64,000 bases of DNA from positions 62,001-126,000 of the forward strand of contig UQVH01000003.1 in the NCBI GenBank assembly GCA_900544535.1, written 5' to 3'. The notes under the pieces were generated by a model. It was not told the DNA's origin and searched no databases. It saw only the letters and a program-made list of their open reading frames with translations. Each line of letters begins with the position of its first letter. Position 1 is the stretch's first letter. The translations under genes were made by a program, and so were the position numbers. This document shows positions 35,173-44,598 of the stretch, piece by piece. Origin of the DNA: an uncultured Bacteroidales bacterium (GTDB lineage: Bacteria; Bacteroidota; Bacteroidia; Bacteroidales; Muribaculaceae).

Positions 35173-36093
35173 ATGAAAAAACTGTTAACCGCACTTGCCC
35201 TTATGAGTGTTTCTCTTACAGGTTTCGCGCAAACCGACTATACGATTCTCCGTGCCTGCCACCCCGATGACGTCAAGCACTACGACACCAAGCAGCTCCG
35301 TTCGCATTTCATGATGCCGAAAGTAATGGAGCAGGACAAAATCAATCTCACCTATTGCCTCTATGACCGTCTCGTCTACGGCGGAGTGGTACCTGTCGCC
35401 AAAGAGATGGTTCTCGAAACAATCGATCCATTGAAAGCCGACTACTTCCTCCAGCGCCGCGAGCTCGGTGTGATCAACATCGGCGGCGACGGCATTGTGA
35501 CTGTTGACGGCAAGGAATATGAGCTTCATTTCAAGGATGCGCTTTACGTCGGTCGCGGCAAGCAGAAAGTGACTTTCCGTAGCAAGGATGCCTCCAATCC
35601 CGCCAAATTCTATCTCAACTCAACTCCCGCCCACAAGGAATACAAGACCCAGCTCATCACCATCGACGGCCGCAAGGGTTCTATCAAAGCCAACTCATTT
35701 GCCGCCGGCAAGATGGAAGAGAGCAACGACCGTGTGATCAATCAGCTCATCGTCAACAACGTTCTTGAAGAAGGTCCCTGCCAGCTGCAGATGGGTCTGA
35801 CCGAGCTGAAGCCCGGCAGCGTATGGAACACCATGCCCGCACACACACACGACCGCCGTGTGGAAGCATATTTCTATTTTAATGTACCGGAAGGAAACGC
35901 CGTCTGCCATTTCATGGGCGAGCCTCAGGAAAACCGTATCGTATGGCTTCACAACGAGCAGGCCATCATCTCGCCCGAATGGTCCATCCACGCTGCCGCA
36001 GGAACTTCCAACTATATGTTTATCTGGGGCATGGGTGGCGAAAATCTTGACTATGGCGACATGGACAAGATCACTTATCTCCAGATGCAGTAA
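35173..36093 (+). CDS. kduI: 5-dehydro-4-deoxy-D-glucuronate isomerase with signal peptide
   Basis: KduI isomerises 4-deoxy-5-keto-uronate to 3-deoxy-hexodiulosonate. The cupin zinc site is complete: H224, H226 and E231 in [15 protein letters not shown] and H273 in SIHAAAG. The 306-residue chain is longer than E. coli KduI by an N-terminal [20 protein letters not shown], a good signal peptide (KK, hydrophobic core, GFA-Q cleavage); homology to KduI begins right after it ([21 protein letters not shown]). There is no alternative start between the signal and the domain. The enzyme is thus predicted to be periplasmic, which is unusual. It follows the EIIC gene by 38 bases. Confidence 0.94.
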   Translation: MKKLLTALALMSVSLTGFAQTDYTILRACHPDDVKHYDTKQLRSHFMMPKVMEQDKINLTYCLYDRLVYGGVVPVAKEMVLETIDPLKADYFLQRRELGVINIGGDGIVTVDGKEYELHFKDALYVGRGKQKVTFRSKDASNPAKFYLNSTPAHKEYKTQLITIDGRKGSIKANSFAAGKMEESNDRVINQLIVNNVLEEGPCQLQMGLTELKPGSVWNTMPAHTHDRRVEAYFYFNVPEGNAVCHFMGEPQENRIVWLHNEQAIISPEWSIHAAAGTSNYMFIWGMGGENLDYGDMDKITYLQMQ

Positions 36094-36123
36094 GAAATCC
36101 AAGCAAGTTTCTTGAACCGAATA

Positions 36124-36888
36124 ATGAACAGAATCAGGAAAATTGTCCGACATTCAGAATACACAGCCGAGGTGGTGATAGAGAATCCCTCTGTCGCCCG
36201 CTCAGCTCGTGCCGGTCATTTTGTGATGGCGCGTTTCTCTCCTGATTGCCCCCGCATTCCGTTTACGATAGTCGACGCCTCGCCAGAAGAGGGCACATTT
36301 ACCATCATAATACACAAAGGTGCACGCCTTGCCTCTCTTATCGACACTCTTCACGAGGATTATGAGATCAGAGATGTGCTCGGTCCTTTGGGGCAGGCTT
36401 TTGAGATCAGAAATTACGGAACTGTGGTCTGCTGTGGCGACGGTGTGGGATTTGTTCCCATCATTCCTGTGATCCGTGCATTGAAAGAGGCCGGTAACAG
36501 GGTTGTGACAATCCTTTCGGAATTTACGTCTCAGACTTCGTGTCTCAGAGACAATGTCGAGCAGTATTGCGACGAACTCCTGCATTCCTCCGACGAGGCA
36601 ACCACGCTGGAACTCATCGGGCGTGTGCTGTCGGAAGAAAAAGTCGATTTAGTCGTAATGACCGGGCCGACCACCATGATGAAGTCTATCGCCGAATGTA
36701 CGCGCGTCCGGGAAATACCGACGCGCTGCATTCTCAATATGGTGATGCTCGACGGTGTGGGGCTTTGCGGCATCTGCCGCGTGATGGTCGACGGAAAGCG
36801 GATGCTGACCTGCATCGACGGCCCTGTCTTTGACGCACACCATGTTGATTTTGACCAATTGCAAAACCGTCAGCGCCATTTTGTATGA
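36124..36888 (+). CDS. nfnA: NfnA-type FAD/[2Fe-2S] ferredoxin-NADP reductase subunit
   Basis: A 254-residue flavoprotein of the sulfide/dihydroorotate-dehydrogenase (PyrK-like) family: FAD domain with RIPFTIVDASPEEGTFTIII, NAD(P) domain with CCGDGVGFVPIIPVI and VVMTGPTTMM, and a C-terminal iron-sulfur loop DGVGLCGICRVMVDG...TC. With the GltD-like gene that overlaps it by 4 bases it makes NfnAB, which couples NADH and reduced ferredoxin to NADP+ reduction. The ATG at 36124 is preferred over a TTG at 36112. It sits inside the uronate operon, after kduI. Confidence 0.86.
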   Translation: MNRIRKIVRHSEYTAEVVIENPSVARSARAGHFVMARFSPDCPRIPFTIVDASPEEGTFTIIIHKGARLASLIDTLHEDYEIRDVLGPLGQAFEIRNYGTVVCCGDGVGFVPIIPVIRALKEAGNRVVTILSEFTSQTSCLRDNVEQYCDELLHSSDEATTLELIGRVLSEEKVDLVVMTGPTTMMKSIAECTRVREIPTRCILNMVMLDGVGLCGICRVMVDGKRMLTCIDGPVFDAHHVDFDQLQNRQRHFV

Positions 36889-38399
36889 CAATGGAAGAAA
36901 ACAATCTGATTTCCCGCGATTCCGAGTGGCGTGAAGAGTTGCGCAAGCGCTTCACCACCAAAGAGCGCACCGCAGTGCCGCGGGTGAAAATGCCTGAGAT
37001 GGACGCGGCCTATCGTGTCCGTTGCGACGACGAAGTCAATCAGGGCCTTTCGACAGAGCAGGCCGTCCTTGAGGCGCGCCGCTGTCTCGACTGTCCCGAT
37101 CCTGGCTGCATGAAAGAGTGTCCGGTGTCCAACAATATCCCTGCCTTCATCAAAAACGTCGAGCGCCGCCGCTTCGGCGATGCCCTGAAGGTGTTGTCGT
37201 TGACAACGGTCCTTCCGGCTGTCTGTGGACGTGTCTGCCCGCAGGAAAAGCAGTGTGAACACGGCTGCATCTACAACAAGATGAAGAAACAGCCCGTGGC
37301 CATCGGCCATCTCGAACGTTTCGTCGCCGATTACAACCGAGAATTGGAAGAGTCAGTCGCAGGACTTGTGCCGCCGGCGCCCTCAGCTCCGCAGGCTCCG
37401 TCGTATTTTGCCGCGATAAAGATTGCAGTTGTCGGTTCCGGTCCTTCCGGCCTGGCTTTTGCCGGCGATATGGCCAAACGCGGCTATGACGTCACCGTCT
37501 TCGAGGCCCTCGACCGTTTCGGCGGAGTCCTGAAATACGGGATACCTCAGTTCTGTCTGCCTGACTATGTCGTGGATGCCGAGATCGAGAAACTCCGTGC
37601 CCGCGGGGTCAAGTTTGTGAAGGATACCTTTGTAGGCAAGACTCTGTCCTACGATCAGCTTCAGGAGCAGGGTTTTAAGGGGATCTATGTGGCAACCGGA
37701 GCGGGCAAACCGCGCTTCATGGGCATTCCCGGAGAGAATCTGCCGGGAGTCATGACTGCCAACGAGTATCTTATCCGTGTCAATTTCAGCCATCATGAGA
37801 TCTACGGACAGAATGTGGCTACTCTCAAGCAGAAGCGTGTGGCCGTCATCGGCGCCGGAAACACCGCGATGGATGCCGTGCGCGCCGCGCTGCGACTCGG
37901 TGCTGAAAAGGCAATGATCATCTACCGCCGCAGTGAGGCCGAAATCCCGGCCCGTCAGGAAGAGGTGCGCCACGCCAAGGAAGAGGGGGCTGAGTTTCTC
38001 ACGCTTCACAATCCTCTCGAATATCTTGCTGATGAAAAAGGTCTGCTCCGGGCTGTCCGGCTTCAGCGGATGGAACTCGGAGAGCCTGATGAGTCGGGGC
38101 GCCGCACACCCGTGCCGGTAGAGGGTGACATTGTGGATGTCGAGGTCGATCTCGCGGTCGTATGTGTAGGCTTCCTTCCCAATCCTCCCGTTTCACTCCC
38201 CGATGTAGATCTATCGCGCAACGGCAAGATCCTTGTCGATGCCTCGTCGATGAAATCGTCATCGCCTGAAATCTATGCCGGAGGCGACATAGTCAGAGGC
38301 GCCGCTACCGTGATCCTCGCTATGGGCGACGGCCGCAAGGCAGCGAAGTCTATGGCCGAGGCTTTTGAACAGATCATACTCAATACCCGTCTGGACTGA
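36885..38399 (+). CDS. nfnB: NfnB-type NADPH:ferredoxin subunit (glutamate synthase small-chain like)
   Basis: This 504-residue protein has an N-terminal iron-sulfur domain (CLDCPDPGCMKECPVSNNIP and CGRVCPQEKQCEHGC), an FAD site (VVGSGPSGLAFAGDMAKRGYDV) and an NADPH site (VIGAGNTAMDAVRAALRLG), as in NfnB and the GltD subunit. No glutamate synthase large subunit is encoded nearby, and nfnA directly precedes and overlaps it (ATGA), so NfnB is the better call. It would balance NADH, NADPH and ferredoxin pools for KduD and fermentation. Confidence 0.88.
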   Translation: MTMEENNLISRDSEWREELRKRFTTKERTAVPRVKMPEMDAAYRVRCDDEVNQGLSTEQAVLEARRCLDCPDPGCMKECPVSNNIPAFIKNVERRRFGDALKVLSLTTVLPAVCGRVCPQEKQCEHGCIYNKMKKQPVAIGHLERFVADYNRELEESVAGLVPPAPSAPQAPSYFAAIKIAVVGSGPSGLAFAGDMAKRGYDVTVFEALDRFGGVLKYGIPQFCLPDYVVDAEIEKLRARGVKFVKDTFVGKTLSYDQLQEQGFKGIYVATGAGKPRFMGIPGENLPGVMTANEYLIRVNFSHHEIYGQNVATLKQKRVAVIGAGNTAMDAVRAALRLGAEKAMIIYRRSEAEIPARQEEVRHAKEEGAEFLTLHNPLEYLADEKGLLRAVRLQRMELGEPDESGRRTPVPVEGDIVDVEVDLAVVCVGFLPNPPVSLPDVDLSRNGKILVDASSMKSSSPEIYAGGDIVRGAATVILAMGDGRKAAKSMAEAFEQIILNTRLD

Positions 38400-38483
38400 C
38401 CGTCCGGATCTCCGGCTCGTTGTAGCTTAAAAACAGAAGATCATCAAATTATACCTAATTAAATACCATAACTTATTAGAATT

Positions 38484-39503
38484 ATGAAAGTAGTAACTTT
38501 AGGCGAGATCATGCTCCGCCTTTCCCCCGAAGGGAACAACCGTTTTGTGCAAGTGGATAACTTTAACGTCATCTGGGGTGGCGGCGAGGCCAACGTTGCA
38601 GTAAGCTGCGCCAACTATGGTCATGACGCTTATTTCGTGTCTAAACTGCCTAAACATGAGATCGGCCAGGCTGCTGTCAACGCTCTCCGTCGTTACGGTG
38701 TGCACACCGACCATATTGCCCGCGGCGGTGACCGTGTAGGTATCTACTATTGCGAGACCGGCGCTTCGATGCGTCCCTCAAAGGTCATCTATGACCGTGC
38801 TCACTCAGCCATCTCCGAGGCCGATCCCGAAGATTTCGATTTCGACGCAATCATGGAAGGCGCCGACTGGTTCCACTGGAGCGGCATCACTCCCGCCATC
38901 AGTGACAAGGCTGCCGAACTCACCCGTCTTGCCTGCGAGGCTGCAAAGCGTCACGGCGTGACTGTTTCAGTTGACCTTAACTTCCGCAAGAAACTCTGGA
39001 CAAAGGAAAAGGCTCAGTCCATCATGCGTCCTCTCATGCAGTATGTCGATGTCTGCATCGGCAACGAGGAAGACGCCGAACTCTGCCTCGGCTTCAAACC
39101 CGACGCTGACGTTGAAGGCGGCGAGACCAACGCTGAAGGCTACAAGGGCATCTTCAAGGCCATGGCCAAGGAATTCGGTTTCAAATATGTCATCTCTACT
39201 CTCCGCGAGTCTTTCTCTGCTACCCACAACGGCTGGAAGGCTATGATCTACAACGGCGAGGAATTCTACGAAAGCAAGCGCTACGACATCAACCCGATCA
39301 TCGACCGCGTAGGCGGCGGCGACTCTTTCTCTGGCGGTATCATCCACGGTCTGCTCACTATGCCGACCCAGGCTGAGGCTCTTGAGTTCGCTGTGGCTGC
39401 TTCGGCTCTCAAGCACACTATCCCCGGTGACTTCAACCTCGTTTCTGTTGATGAGGTTATGTCTCTCGCAGGCGGCAATGCCAACGGCCGCGTTCAGCGC
39501 TAA
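38484..39503 (+). CDS. kdgK: 2-keto-3-deoxygluconate kinase
   Basis: A PfkB-family kinase of 339 residues that phosphorylates 2-keto-3-deoxygluconate to KDPG. Visible: N-terminal LGEIMLRLSPEG and WGGGEANVAVSCANYG, the substrate region DRVGIYYCETGASMRPSKVIYDRAHSA typical of KDG kinases, and the C-terminal PfkB signature DRVGGGDSFSGG with the catalytic base D280. Last gene of the operon, followed by a terminator. KDPG aldolase is not encoded in the window. Confidence 0.94.
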   Translation: MKVVTLGEIMLRLSPEGNNRFVQVDNFNVIWGGGEANVAVSCANYGHDAYFVSKLPKHEIGQAAVNALRRYGVHTDHIARGGDRVGIYYCETGASMRPSKVIYDRAHSAISEADPEDFDFDAIMEGADWFHWSGITPAISDKAAELTRLACEAAKRHGVTVSVDLNFRKKLWTKEKAQSIMRPLMQYVDVCIGNEEDAELCLGFKPDADVEGGETNAEGYKGIFKAMAKEFGFKYVISTLRESFSATHNGWKAMIYNGEEFYESKRYDINPIIDRVGGGDSFSGGIIHGLLTMPTQAEALEFAVAASALKHTIPGDFNLVSVDEVMSLAGGNANGRVQR

Positions 39504-39532
39504 TCACACAAACGTTTCATCCATATACGGAG

Positions 39533-39569
39533 CGTCCACGGTCGGTCACGGCCGGGGACGTTTTTTTTT
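39533..39569 (+). terminator. Terminator of the uronate operon
   Basis: CGTCC...GGACG with an inner CGG/CCG extension, followed by nine T residues, 30 bases after kdgK. Confidence 0.8.
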
Positions 39570-39596
39570 ACATCCTCCACCAAACATATTGTCCCT

Positions 39597-39631
39597 CAGT
39601 CGATTGCAGGCGTTTTAAAAAGTGTTCCTAC
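39597..39631. repeat. Solo arm of the MITE-like element
   Basis: A 35-base segment about 83% identical (29 of 35 by eye) to the reverse complement of the left arm of the element at 21486-21561, with its flanking CGATTGC. Only one arm is present. Confidence 0.5.
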
Positions 39632-39656
39632 ATTTAATACAAGGGAATATAATGCG

Positions 39657-39693
39657 AAAAATCCCCTCCGAGGTTTGGATTTGGAGGGGATTT
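39657..39693 (-). terminator. Terminator of the pilus operon
   Basis: AAATCCCCTCC/GGAGGGGATTT perfect 11-bp stem with a 12-base loop, 30 bases after the last pilus gene; short T run on the minus strand. Confidence 0.7.
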
Positions 39694-39719
39694 ATATGTA
39701 GGGCGTGGAAATGACGGGA

Positions 39720-42700
39720 CTATTTCTTTATTTTTACGAGGCGGAGGAAGCAGGCGTCGGACGTATTGGCATTTGCGGCGGCTCCGTTCTGGAATCCTTC
39801 GAAGCCCATTGTGAAGAAGTTCATATCAAATGCACAAGAATGATTAAAGTCATTTCGATTGCCGTCTGTCCACCATTGATATGCCCAATATACAGCTCCG
39901 GGACGACGATACAGGTCGTAAAACATGGCTTGGTATTTGACATTGTTGCTGTCACTTGATCTGACGCCATAATATCCGCTGCGGCTCGCATAACGCAGTG
40001 TGCCGGGAAAGTCTCTGTTTGAGTTTTTCTCATTATTTGGTTCTCCACCGCCTTTTCGACGTCCGGCGGCTTCGGTTCCTAAGGGGAAGAATATCTGAGC
40101 TCCGGTCTGATTATTGTATACGATCACACCGATCATGCCATTCTCGGATGAGGCGGCCGCATTTTTAAGATAGCCGTAGGCTTCGGCGCGGGTGTCTTTT
40201 ACCTCAGTGGCTCCGTCACCATACACGATACCATAGGCTTTGCTGATCGGGAATGAGAGATCGTTGGTATTGGCCATGAGCTGGAAAAAGTCTTCAATGG
40301 AGGCAATCTTATAGTCTTCATTGGTTATATCCCAAGTGTGGTCCTGGTCCTTGCTCCAGGAACCTTTGGTCTGATCCCAGGTCATGGTTGTAGCGGAGCC
40401 GGAGGCATCGATCACATCGAAACTTCCCGGTGCGTAGCGATTGTCGCCGCGCGGACGGGGATATTTCGCATTGTTGGCCGATGTGATTGCTATATTGCTT
40501 TTGCGGCGGAAGAGCGAGCCTTCATCGAGAGGGGAGTTGGTCATGACGGCCTTGCCGTTTTCGAAATGGTCCACGTTGAATGTACTCCATTCGGCATAAG
40601 GGCGTCCGTCGTGGGCATTGCCACTGCCGAGAGCAATCGGATCATAACCTTCGCGACAGAAGATGTCGTGTTCGCAGGTATAATTGTGGTAGCGCACACG
40701 CACAATGGCGCAGCCGTCAGTACCGGTAAAGTTGATTCTGAAGTCGATCGGTTTTTCGGTAGCGCCCTGAACACGCTTCACACTGATCTGTGGCGCTGTA
40801 TCGTCGCCGCTGCCTTCGCGAGTCGACGACAGAGTCACAACACCTGTGCCGACAACCACTTCAGCACTCCAGGCACCTTCAGAATCGAATTTTTCAAATT
40901 TGGCTCCGTCTTTGTCCTCAGGCATACGCAGCAGGGTCACATGGAAGCCCTCGGTACTCCCTGACTTACGCCAGACGCCTTTGGGATTGACGATGCGGCG
41001 CACCTGTATCATGTCGAGGATAAAGACGGTATCCTCGTAGACCTTTTTCTCTTCTTTCCAGATGGAGGCCGTGAAGCGGACTTTCTGCTTGCGCGGATAA
41101 GAATAGTAGGGGTTGTTGCCTGTGAAGCCTGTACGGGTCACAAGTTCCTTGGCGCGGGTAAAGAGAGGAATTTTGAAAATACGTTCGACCGGTTCTCCGT
41201 TCAGATTGCGTTTGCTTACAATAACAGTATGCGCTCCTTTACCCGTAGTAGCGTCATTGGAACCAAATTCCTGCAAGGCATCAGAGTTATCATTGCCGAT
41301 CTCATATTCGCGGTCGCCGATGCTGTTGTTTTTATAATAGTCCTGACTTGTTTTGAGCGCAGTTGCGAACGGAACATTCCAAGACGGTTGGCCTTCATAT
41401 CCTGCAGGCGGCGGAATATTAGTTAGCTTAGTCTGCTGGAGAGAGAGGAAGCCCTGATGACGACCGTAGCCATGAACAGACTGTTCATAGTAATATGAAA
41501 TACCGGGCCACTCGTCACTCTTGGTTCCTTTCACTTTCGGGAATGCCTTAGAGCCGTCGCCCCAGGGACGCCAGATCGAGATACTGTCATCGTTGTATTC
41601 AGGATCGCCGTAATCAATGATATGAGCTTTCAGCTTGGAGCCGGGCTTCATGCGGCCCACCACTTTGATGGTTGTGACCATCTTTTTGTTGTAGAGATAG
41701 GAGATGTATTGCGGAGAAGTGGCGTAGAGACCGCGCTTTTCCTTATATTCGATGTGCCAGTCGGCATCGTTGCCGTAGCCTTTGAAAGCGAGGGTAAGCT
41801 GATAGTGGGTGTTACGGGTAGCGTTGTAGTCAGTGGTGACGTTCTGGCCCAGCATGAAGCGGTAGGTGATGGGGCCGGAGCTGACGTGACCGTCGGCGGT
41901 CGTACAGCGGTAGAAACCTTTGACTTCGATATATGTGCCGAAAGGCTTATTGTCTTTCCATCCGGAGCCTTCGGTATTGATGTCGGGATTTGGAAAGTCG
42001 ATTTTGTTGTCGCTTCCTGGGTCCTTGGAATCATTGTTGATGGCATCCTGCTGCTTGGATTTGCCGGTGCCCTGCATATTTTCATAGAAGAAGAGTGAGG
42101 GGGCGGTGTTGGTGTGGGTATTGTCGATCACATCCTCCTGATCGCTGTTGCCGTAGGCGCCGAGAAAGCTGTGCTCGTCGTTGCAGACGTGGAGACAGTT
42201 GGTCGGCAGTATGGCATTAGGATCGGAGGGTAGTTTCTGGACTGTGATCTTTCCGCCGTCCTCATAGACGCCGTTGGCGATGTCGTGGACCTTGTCGGCA
42301 GTGACGTCGGAACCTTCTCCGACCTTGTTTGGCTTGCCGAGATAGCAGGTTTTGGGAATATCCTTGAGGTAGATGTCTGTGACGTAGACCTGCACATCGT
42401 TGTAGAGGTCCGAGCCGTCGAAAGCGACAGTCACTTTGGAGGCAAGACGGCGCACCCAGCTGTGGAGATGCGAGGTCGTGGCCGAAACAGTCAGCGGAGA
42501 GCTGTCGGAGGCGTTGCGGTCAGGCTGGAGCGAAAAGATGCCGAACATTTCGCTGTTGTTGGCAAGATTGGTGCGGTCCCAGGAGCGGGAGATGCTTTTC
42601 AGACCGTCGCGGGTCTGAATGGCTGTTCGGTATTCCTCGCCGCCGAGTGTGCCCATATTGGCCACGGCATAGATATAGTAGTCTTTGGCTGACTGGAGCT

Positions 42701-43106
42701 GGAACTTGAAAGTCACCTTTCCGGTCTTGGAGTCGGTGAGGCCTTTTTCGGAGGGATCAAGACGGTTGTCCTGATCGGCGAGATTTTTGACATCTGTGAT
42801 GTCAGGGTCGACCGGTTCAGTTCCGTCGCTGACAACGACATAACGCTTGAAAAGATCATCGCCTTTGTAGACGAGCATGACAAGCGAGGAGATGTTTTTG
42901 ATGCGGTCGCCTTCGATGCCTCCCTCGTAGGCGCGGGAGGTGAGCCGACGGGAATCTTCGGCGTCGTAGGAAAGTTCTACATCAATGTCGGCAACGCCCT
43001 CGACATATATATCCTCACGACGGTCGAAATCATCGACACATGACGAGGCGAGCAGCCCGGTCAGCAGAAGCAGTATATAAGTAAATCTTAAATCTCTGAG
43101 TTTCAT
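39720..43106 (-). CDS. Large fimbrial tip-type lipoprotein (fimbrillin family, DUF4906-like)
   Basis: An 1128-residue lipoprotein (signal ending LLASSC, acyl cysteine near 23). The N-terminal part looks like a fimbrillin domain, with a basic TSRAY site near residue 57 of the kind cut when type V pilins mature, followed by YYIYAVANMG. The rest contains several beta-rich modules and ends in a Trp/Phe/Asn-rich domain (VYWAYQWWTDGNRND, FFTMGFEGFQNGAA). Size, position as last gene of the operon and domain make-up suggest the tip adhesin; DUF4906 is my best family label. The ligand is unknown. It starts 14 bases after the preceding pilin gene stops. Confidence 0.78.
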   Translation of the reverse strand: MKLRDLRFTYILLLLTGLLASSCVDDFDRREDIYVEGVADIDVELSYDAEDSRRLTSRAYEGGIEGDRIKNISSLVMLVYKGDDLFKRYVVVSDGTEPVDPDITDVKNLADQDNRLDPSEKGLTDSKTGKVTFKFQLQSAKDYYIYAVANMGTLGGEEYRTAIQTRDGLKSISRSWDRTNLANNSEMFGIFSLQPDRNASDSSPLTVSATTSHLHSWVRRLASKVTVAFDGSDLYNDVQVYVTDIYLKDIPKTCYLGKPNKVGEGSDVTADKVHDIANGVYEDGGKITVQKLPSDPNAILPTNCLHVCNDEHSFLGAYGNSDQEDVIDNTHTNTAPSLFFYENMQGTGKSKQQDAINNDSKDPGSDNKIDFPNPDINTEGSGWKDNKPFGTYIEVKGFYRCTTADGHVSSGPITYRFMLGQNVTTDYNATRNTHYQLTLAFKGYGNDADWHIEYKEKRGLYATSPQYISYLYNKKMVTTIKVVGRMKPGSKLKAHIIDYGDPEYNDDSISIWRPWGDGSKAFPKVKGTKSDEWPGISYYYEQSVHGYGRHQGFLSLQQTKLTNIPPPAGYEGQPSWNVPFATALKTSQDYYKNNSIGDREYEIGNDNSDALQEFGSNDATTGKGAHTVIVSKRNLNGEPVERIFKIPLFTRAKELVTRTGFTGNNPYYSYPRKQKVRFTASIWKEEKKVYEDTVFILDMIQVRRIVNPKGVWRKSGSTEGFHVTLLRMPEDKDGAKFEKFDSEGAWSAEVVVGTGVVTLSSTREGSGDDTAPQISVKRVQGATEKPIDFRINFTGTDGCAIVRVRYHNYTCEHDIFCREGYDPIALGSGNAHDGRPYAEWSTFNVDHFENGKAVMTNSPLDEGSLFRRKSNIAITSANNAKYPRPRGDNRYAPGSFDVIDASGSATTMTWDQTKGSWSKDQDHTWDITNEDYKIASIEDFFQLMANTNDLSFPISKAYGIVYGDGATEVKDTRAEAYGYLKNAAASSENGMIGVIVYNNQTGAQIFFPLGTEAAGRRKGGGEPNNEKNSNRDFPGTLRYASRSGYYGVRSSDSNNVKYQAMFYDLYRRPGAVYWAYQWWTDGNRNDFNHSCAFDMNFFTMGFEGFQNGAAANANTSDACFLRLVKIKK

Positions 43107-43120
43107 TGTCGGATAGTTTC

Positions 43121-44563
43121 CTAAATTTTGTCGGGATCGGGGATTTCATTCTTGTCGGCATCGTAGCATTTGCCGGTAGCCGGATCGCGGAAATAGCGGA
43201 AGGTGCCGTTATCGTCGCGCACAATGTCCCAGCCGGTGCCCGGATCTTTAGTGTTGCCTTCGATCAGGAAGGGATTTTTGATCACGGTCTTGCCGTCTTT
43301 GTCGTAGTAGTTGCCGTTTTCTGAGTTGAAATAGCAGATGAGCTGGCCGTTGTCGTCATAGACAGGCACGAGCTCTTTCGGGATGGCAAGTCCGAAGCCG
43401 GGTTTCAGGGGCACGTGGGCGTAGGGGACAACCTGCACTTCGACGTTTATGCTCTCGGCGAGCTTGCGGAGCTCGAACTGATACCAGTAGTTGCGGAGGA
43501 TGTCGAAGTACTCGCCTTTGGCAAAACCGGCCGGAGCGTCGTCGCTGTAGTATTTGAAATCGACGTAATAGTCTCTGGCGTTGTATTCCTTATATCTGAC
43601 TTTCAGACGGCAGCGGGTGGCGTCGTCAGTGCGCGATTTGTTGGGGAATTCGGGGACATAGACGATGTAGTGGCCGTTGTCAGGGTTCTTGACCAATGGG
43701 AGCGGCTCGGAGGTCTCGTTGGGGTAGTTGCCGGTGCCTGCGGGGAGGGATGGGGAGAGGACATAGTCATCCTTGTAGCTGTTTTTGACATAATGATCCT
43801 GATGGGTCACGCCCTTGGGCATAGGGACGGCCTTGGTGATGTGGCGCGTGAGTGATATTGACTCGATCTGATCGGCGGTATCGGTGTTGTCCCAGACCTC
43901 TACTTTGGCGAGTGCCCTCAGGAGGTGGAGGTCGCCGATAAAGGCGTCCATGCCTGACTGAAAGTTGATGTCGTCGCACTGGCGGACGCCGAACATGGCT
44001 ATCTTGTCGTCGGCTGAAAGATCCCAGGAGGGGAGACCGGCGGTGTAGTCGATCCAGTAGTCGGCGGTGGAGACGAGGTCGAAGAGCTGCGGAAGAGTGC
44101 CTGCGGTCTCAAGCTGCGGATAGCGGTGGCGCCAGTTTGCGAGCATCAGCACCTTGAATGAAGATCCGAGAGCGTCGCGGAGGTCACGGGTGATCTTGAA
44201 TTCAAGAATGTAAGTCTTCGAACTTGAAGTCTCGGAGAAGGGGACAATGACCGGATTGTCGATGGTGGCGAGCCATTGGTCATTCGTGTTGTAGAGGGCT
44301 ACAACCAGGTCTTTGCCGGCGATGTCGATGTAGTTTTCATATCCGGCTCCTTTGTCGTAGTCGCCGGGAGGAGTGGCGCGCGATAGGAGATCGGAGCCGG
44401 TGTGGATGTAAAGGCCGATCTTGTGTTCAACCGTGCTACTGCCCCCGCCGTTTCCGGCGGGTCCGTCAGACCCGTCGGAGCAGCTTGCTAATCCAAAGGC
44501 TGCGGCCGAGAGCAGCAAGGCAAGGAGTGTCCGGATTGAATTTGCAGTAAATTTGTTAAACAT
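43121..44563 (-). CDS. Accessory fimbrillin-like lipoprotein with C-terminal repeats
   Basis: This 480-residue lipoprotein starts MFNKFTANSIRTLLALLL with acyl cysteine in GLASC; the longer frame from 44632 overlaps the upstream gene's coding end and would bury the signal. The mature N-terminus has a LLSRATPP site like other type V pilins, and the body looks like a FimA/Mfa fold (KVLMLANWRH, LHLLRALAKVEVWD). The last 90 residues hold two copies of a motif DDNGxxxxYF...YDxDx with Asp/Asn-rich DKDG and DADK loops that may bind calcium. Probably an accessory pilin between the anchor and the tip-type subunit. Confidence 0.78.
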   Translation of the reverse strand: MFNKFTANSIRTLLALLLSAAAFGLASCSDGSDGPAGNGGGSSTVEHKIGLYIHTGSDLLSRATPPGDYDKGAGYENYIDIAGKDLVVALYNTNDQWLATIDNPVIVPFSETSSSKTYILEFKITRDLRDALGSSFKVLMLANWRHRYPQLETAGTLPQLFDLVSTADYWIDYTAGLPSWDLSADDKIAMFGVRQCDDINFQSGMDAFIGDLHLLRALAKVEVWDNTDTADQIESISLTRHITKAVPMPKGVTHQDHYVKNSYKDDYVLSPSLPAGTGNYPNETSEPLPLVKNPDNGHYIVYVPEFPNKSRTDDATRCRLKVRYKEYNARDYYVDFKYYSDDAPAGFAKGEYFDILRNYWYQFELRKLAESINVEVQVVPYAHVPLKPGFGLAIPKELVPVYDDNGQLICYFNSENGNYYDKDGKTVIKNPFLIEGNTKDPGTGWDIVRDDNGTFRYFRDPATGKCYDADKNEIPDPDKI

Positions 44564-44598
44564 TGTGTGCCGAATTGTGCGTCGGAGTTGAAAAGTTA

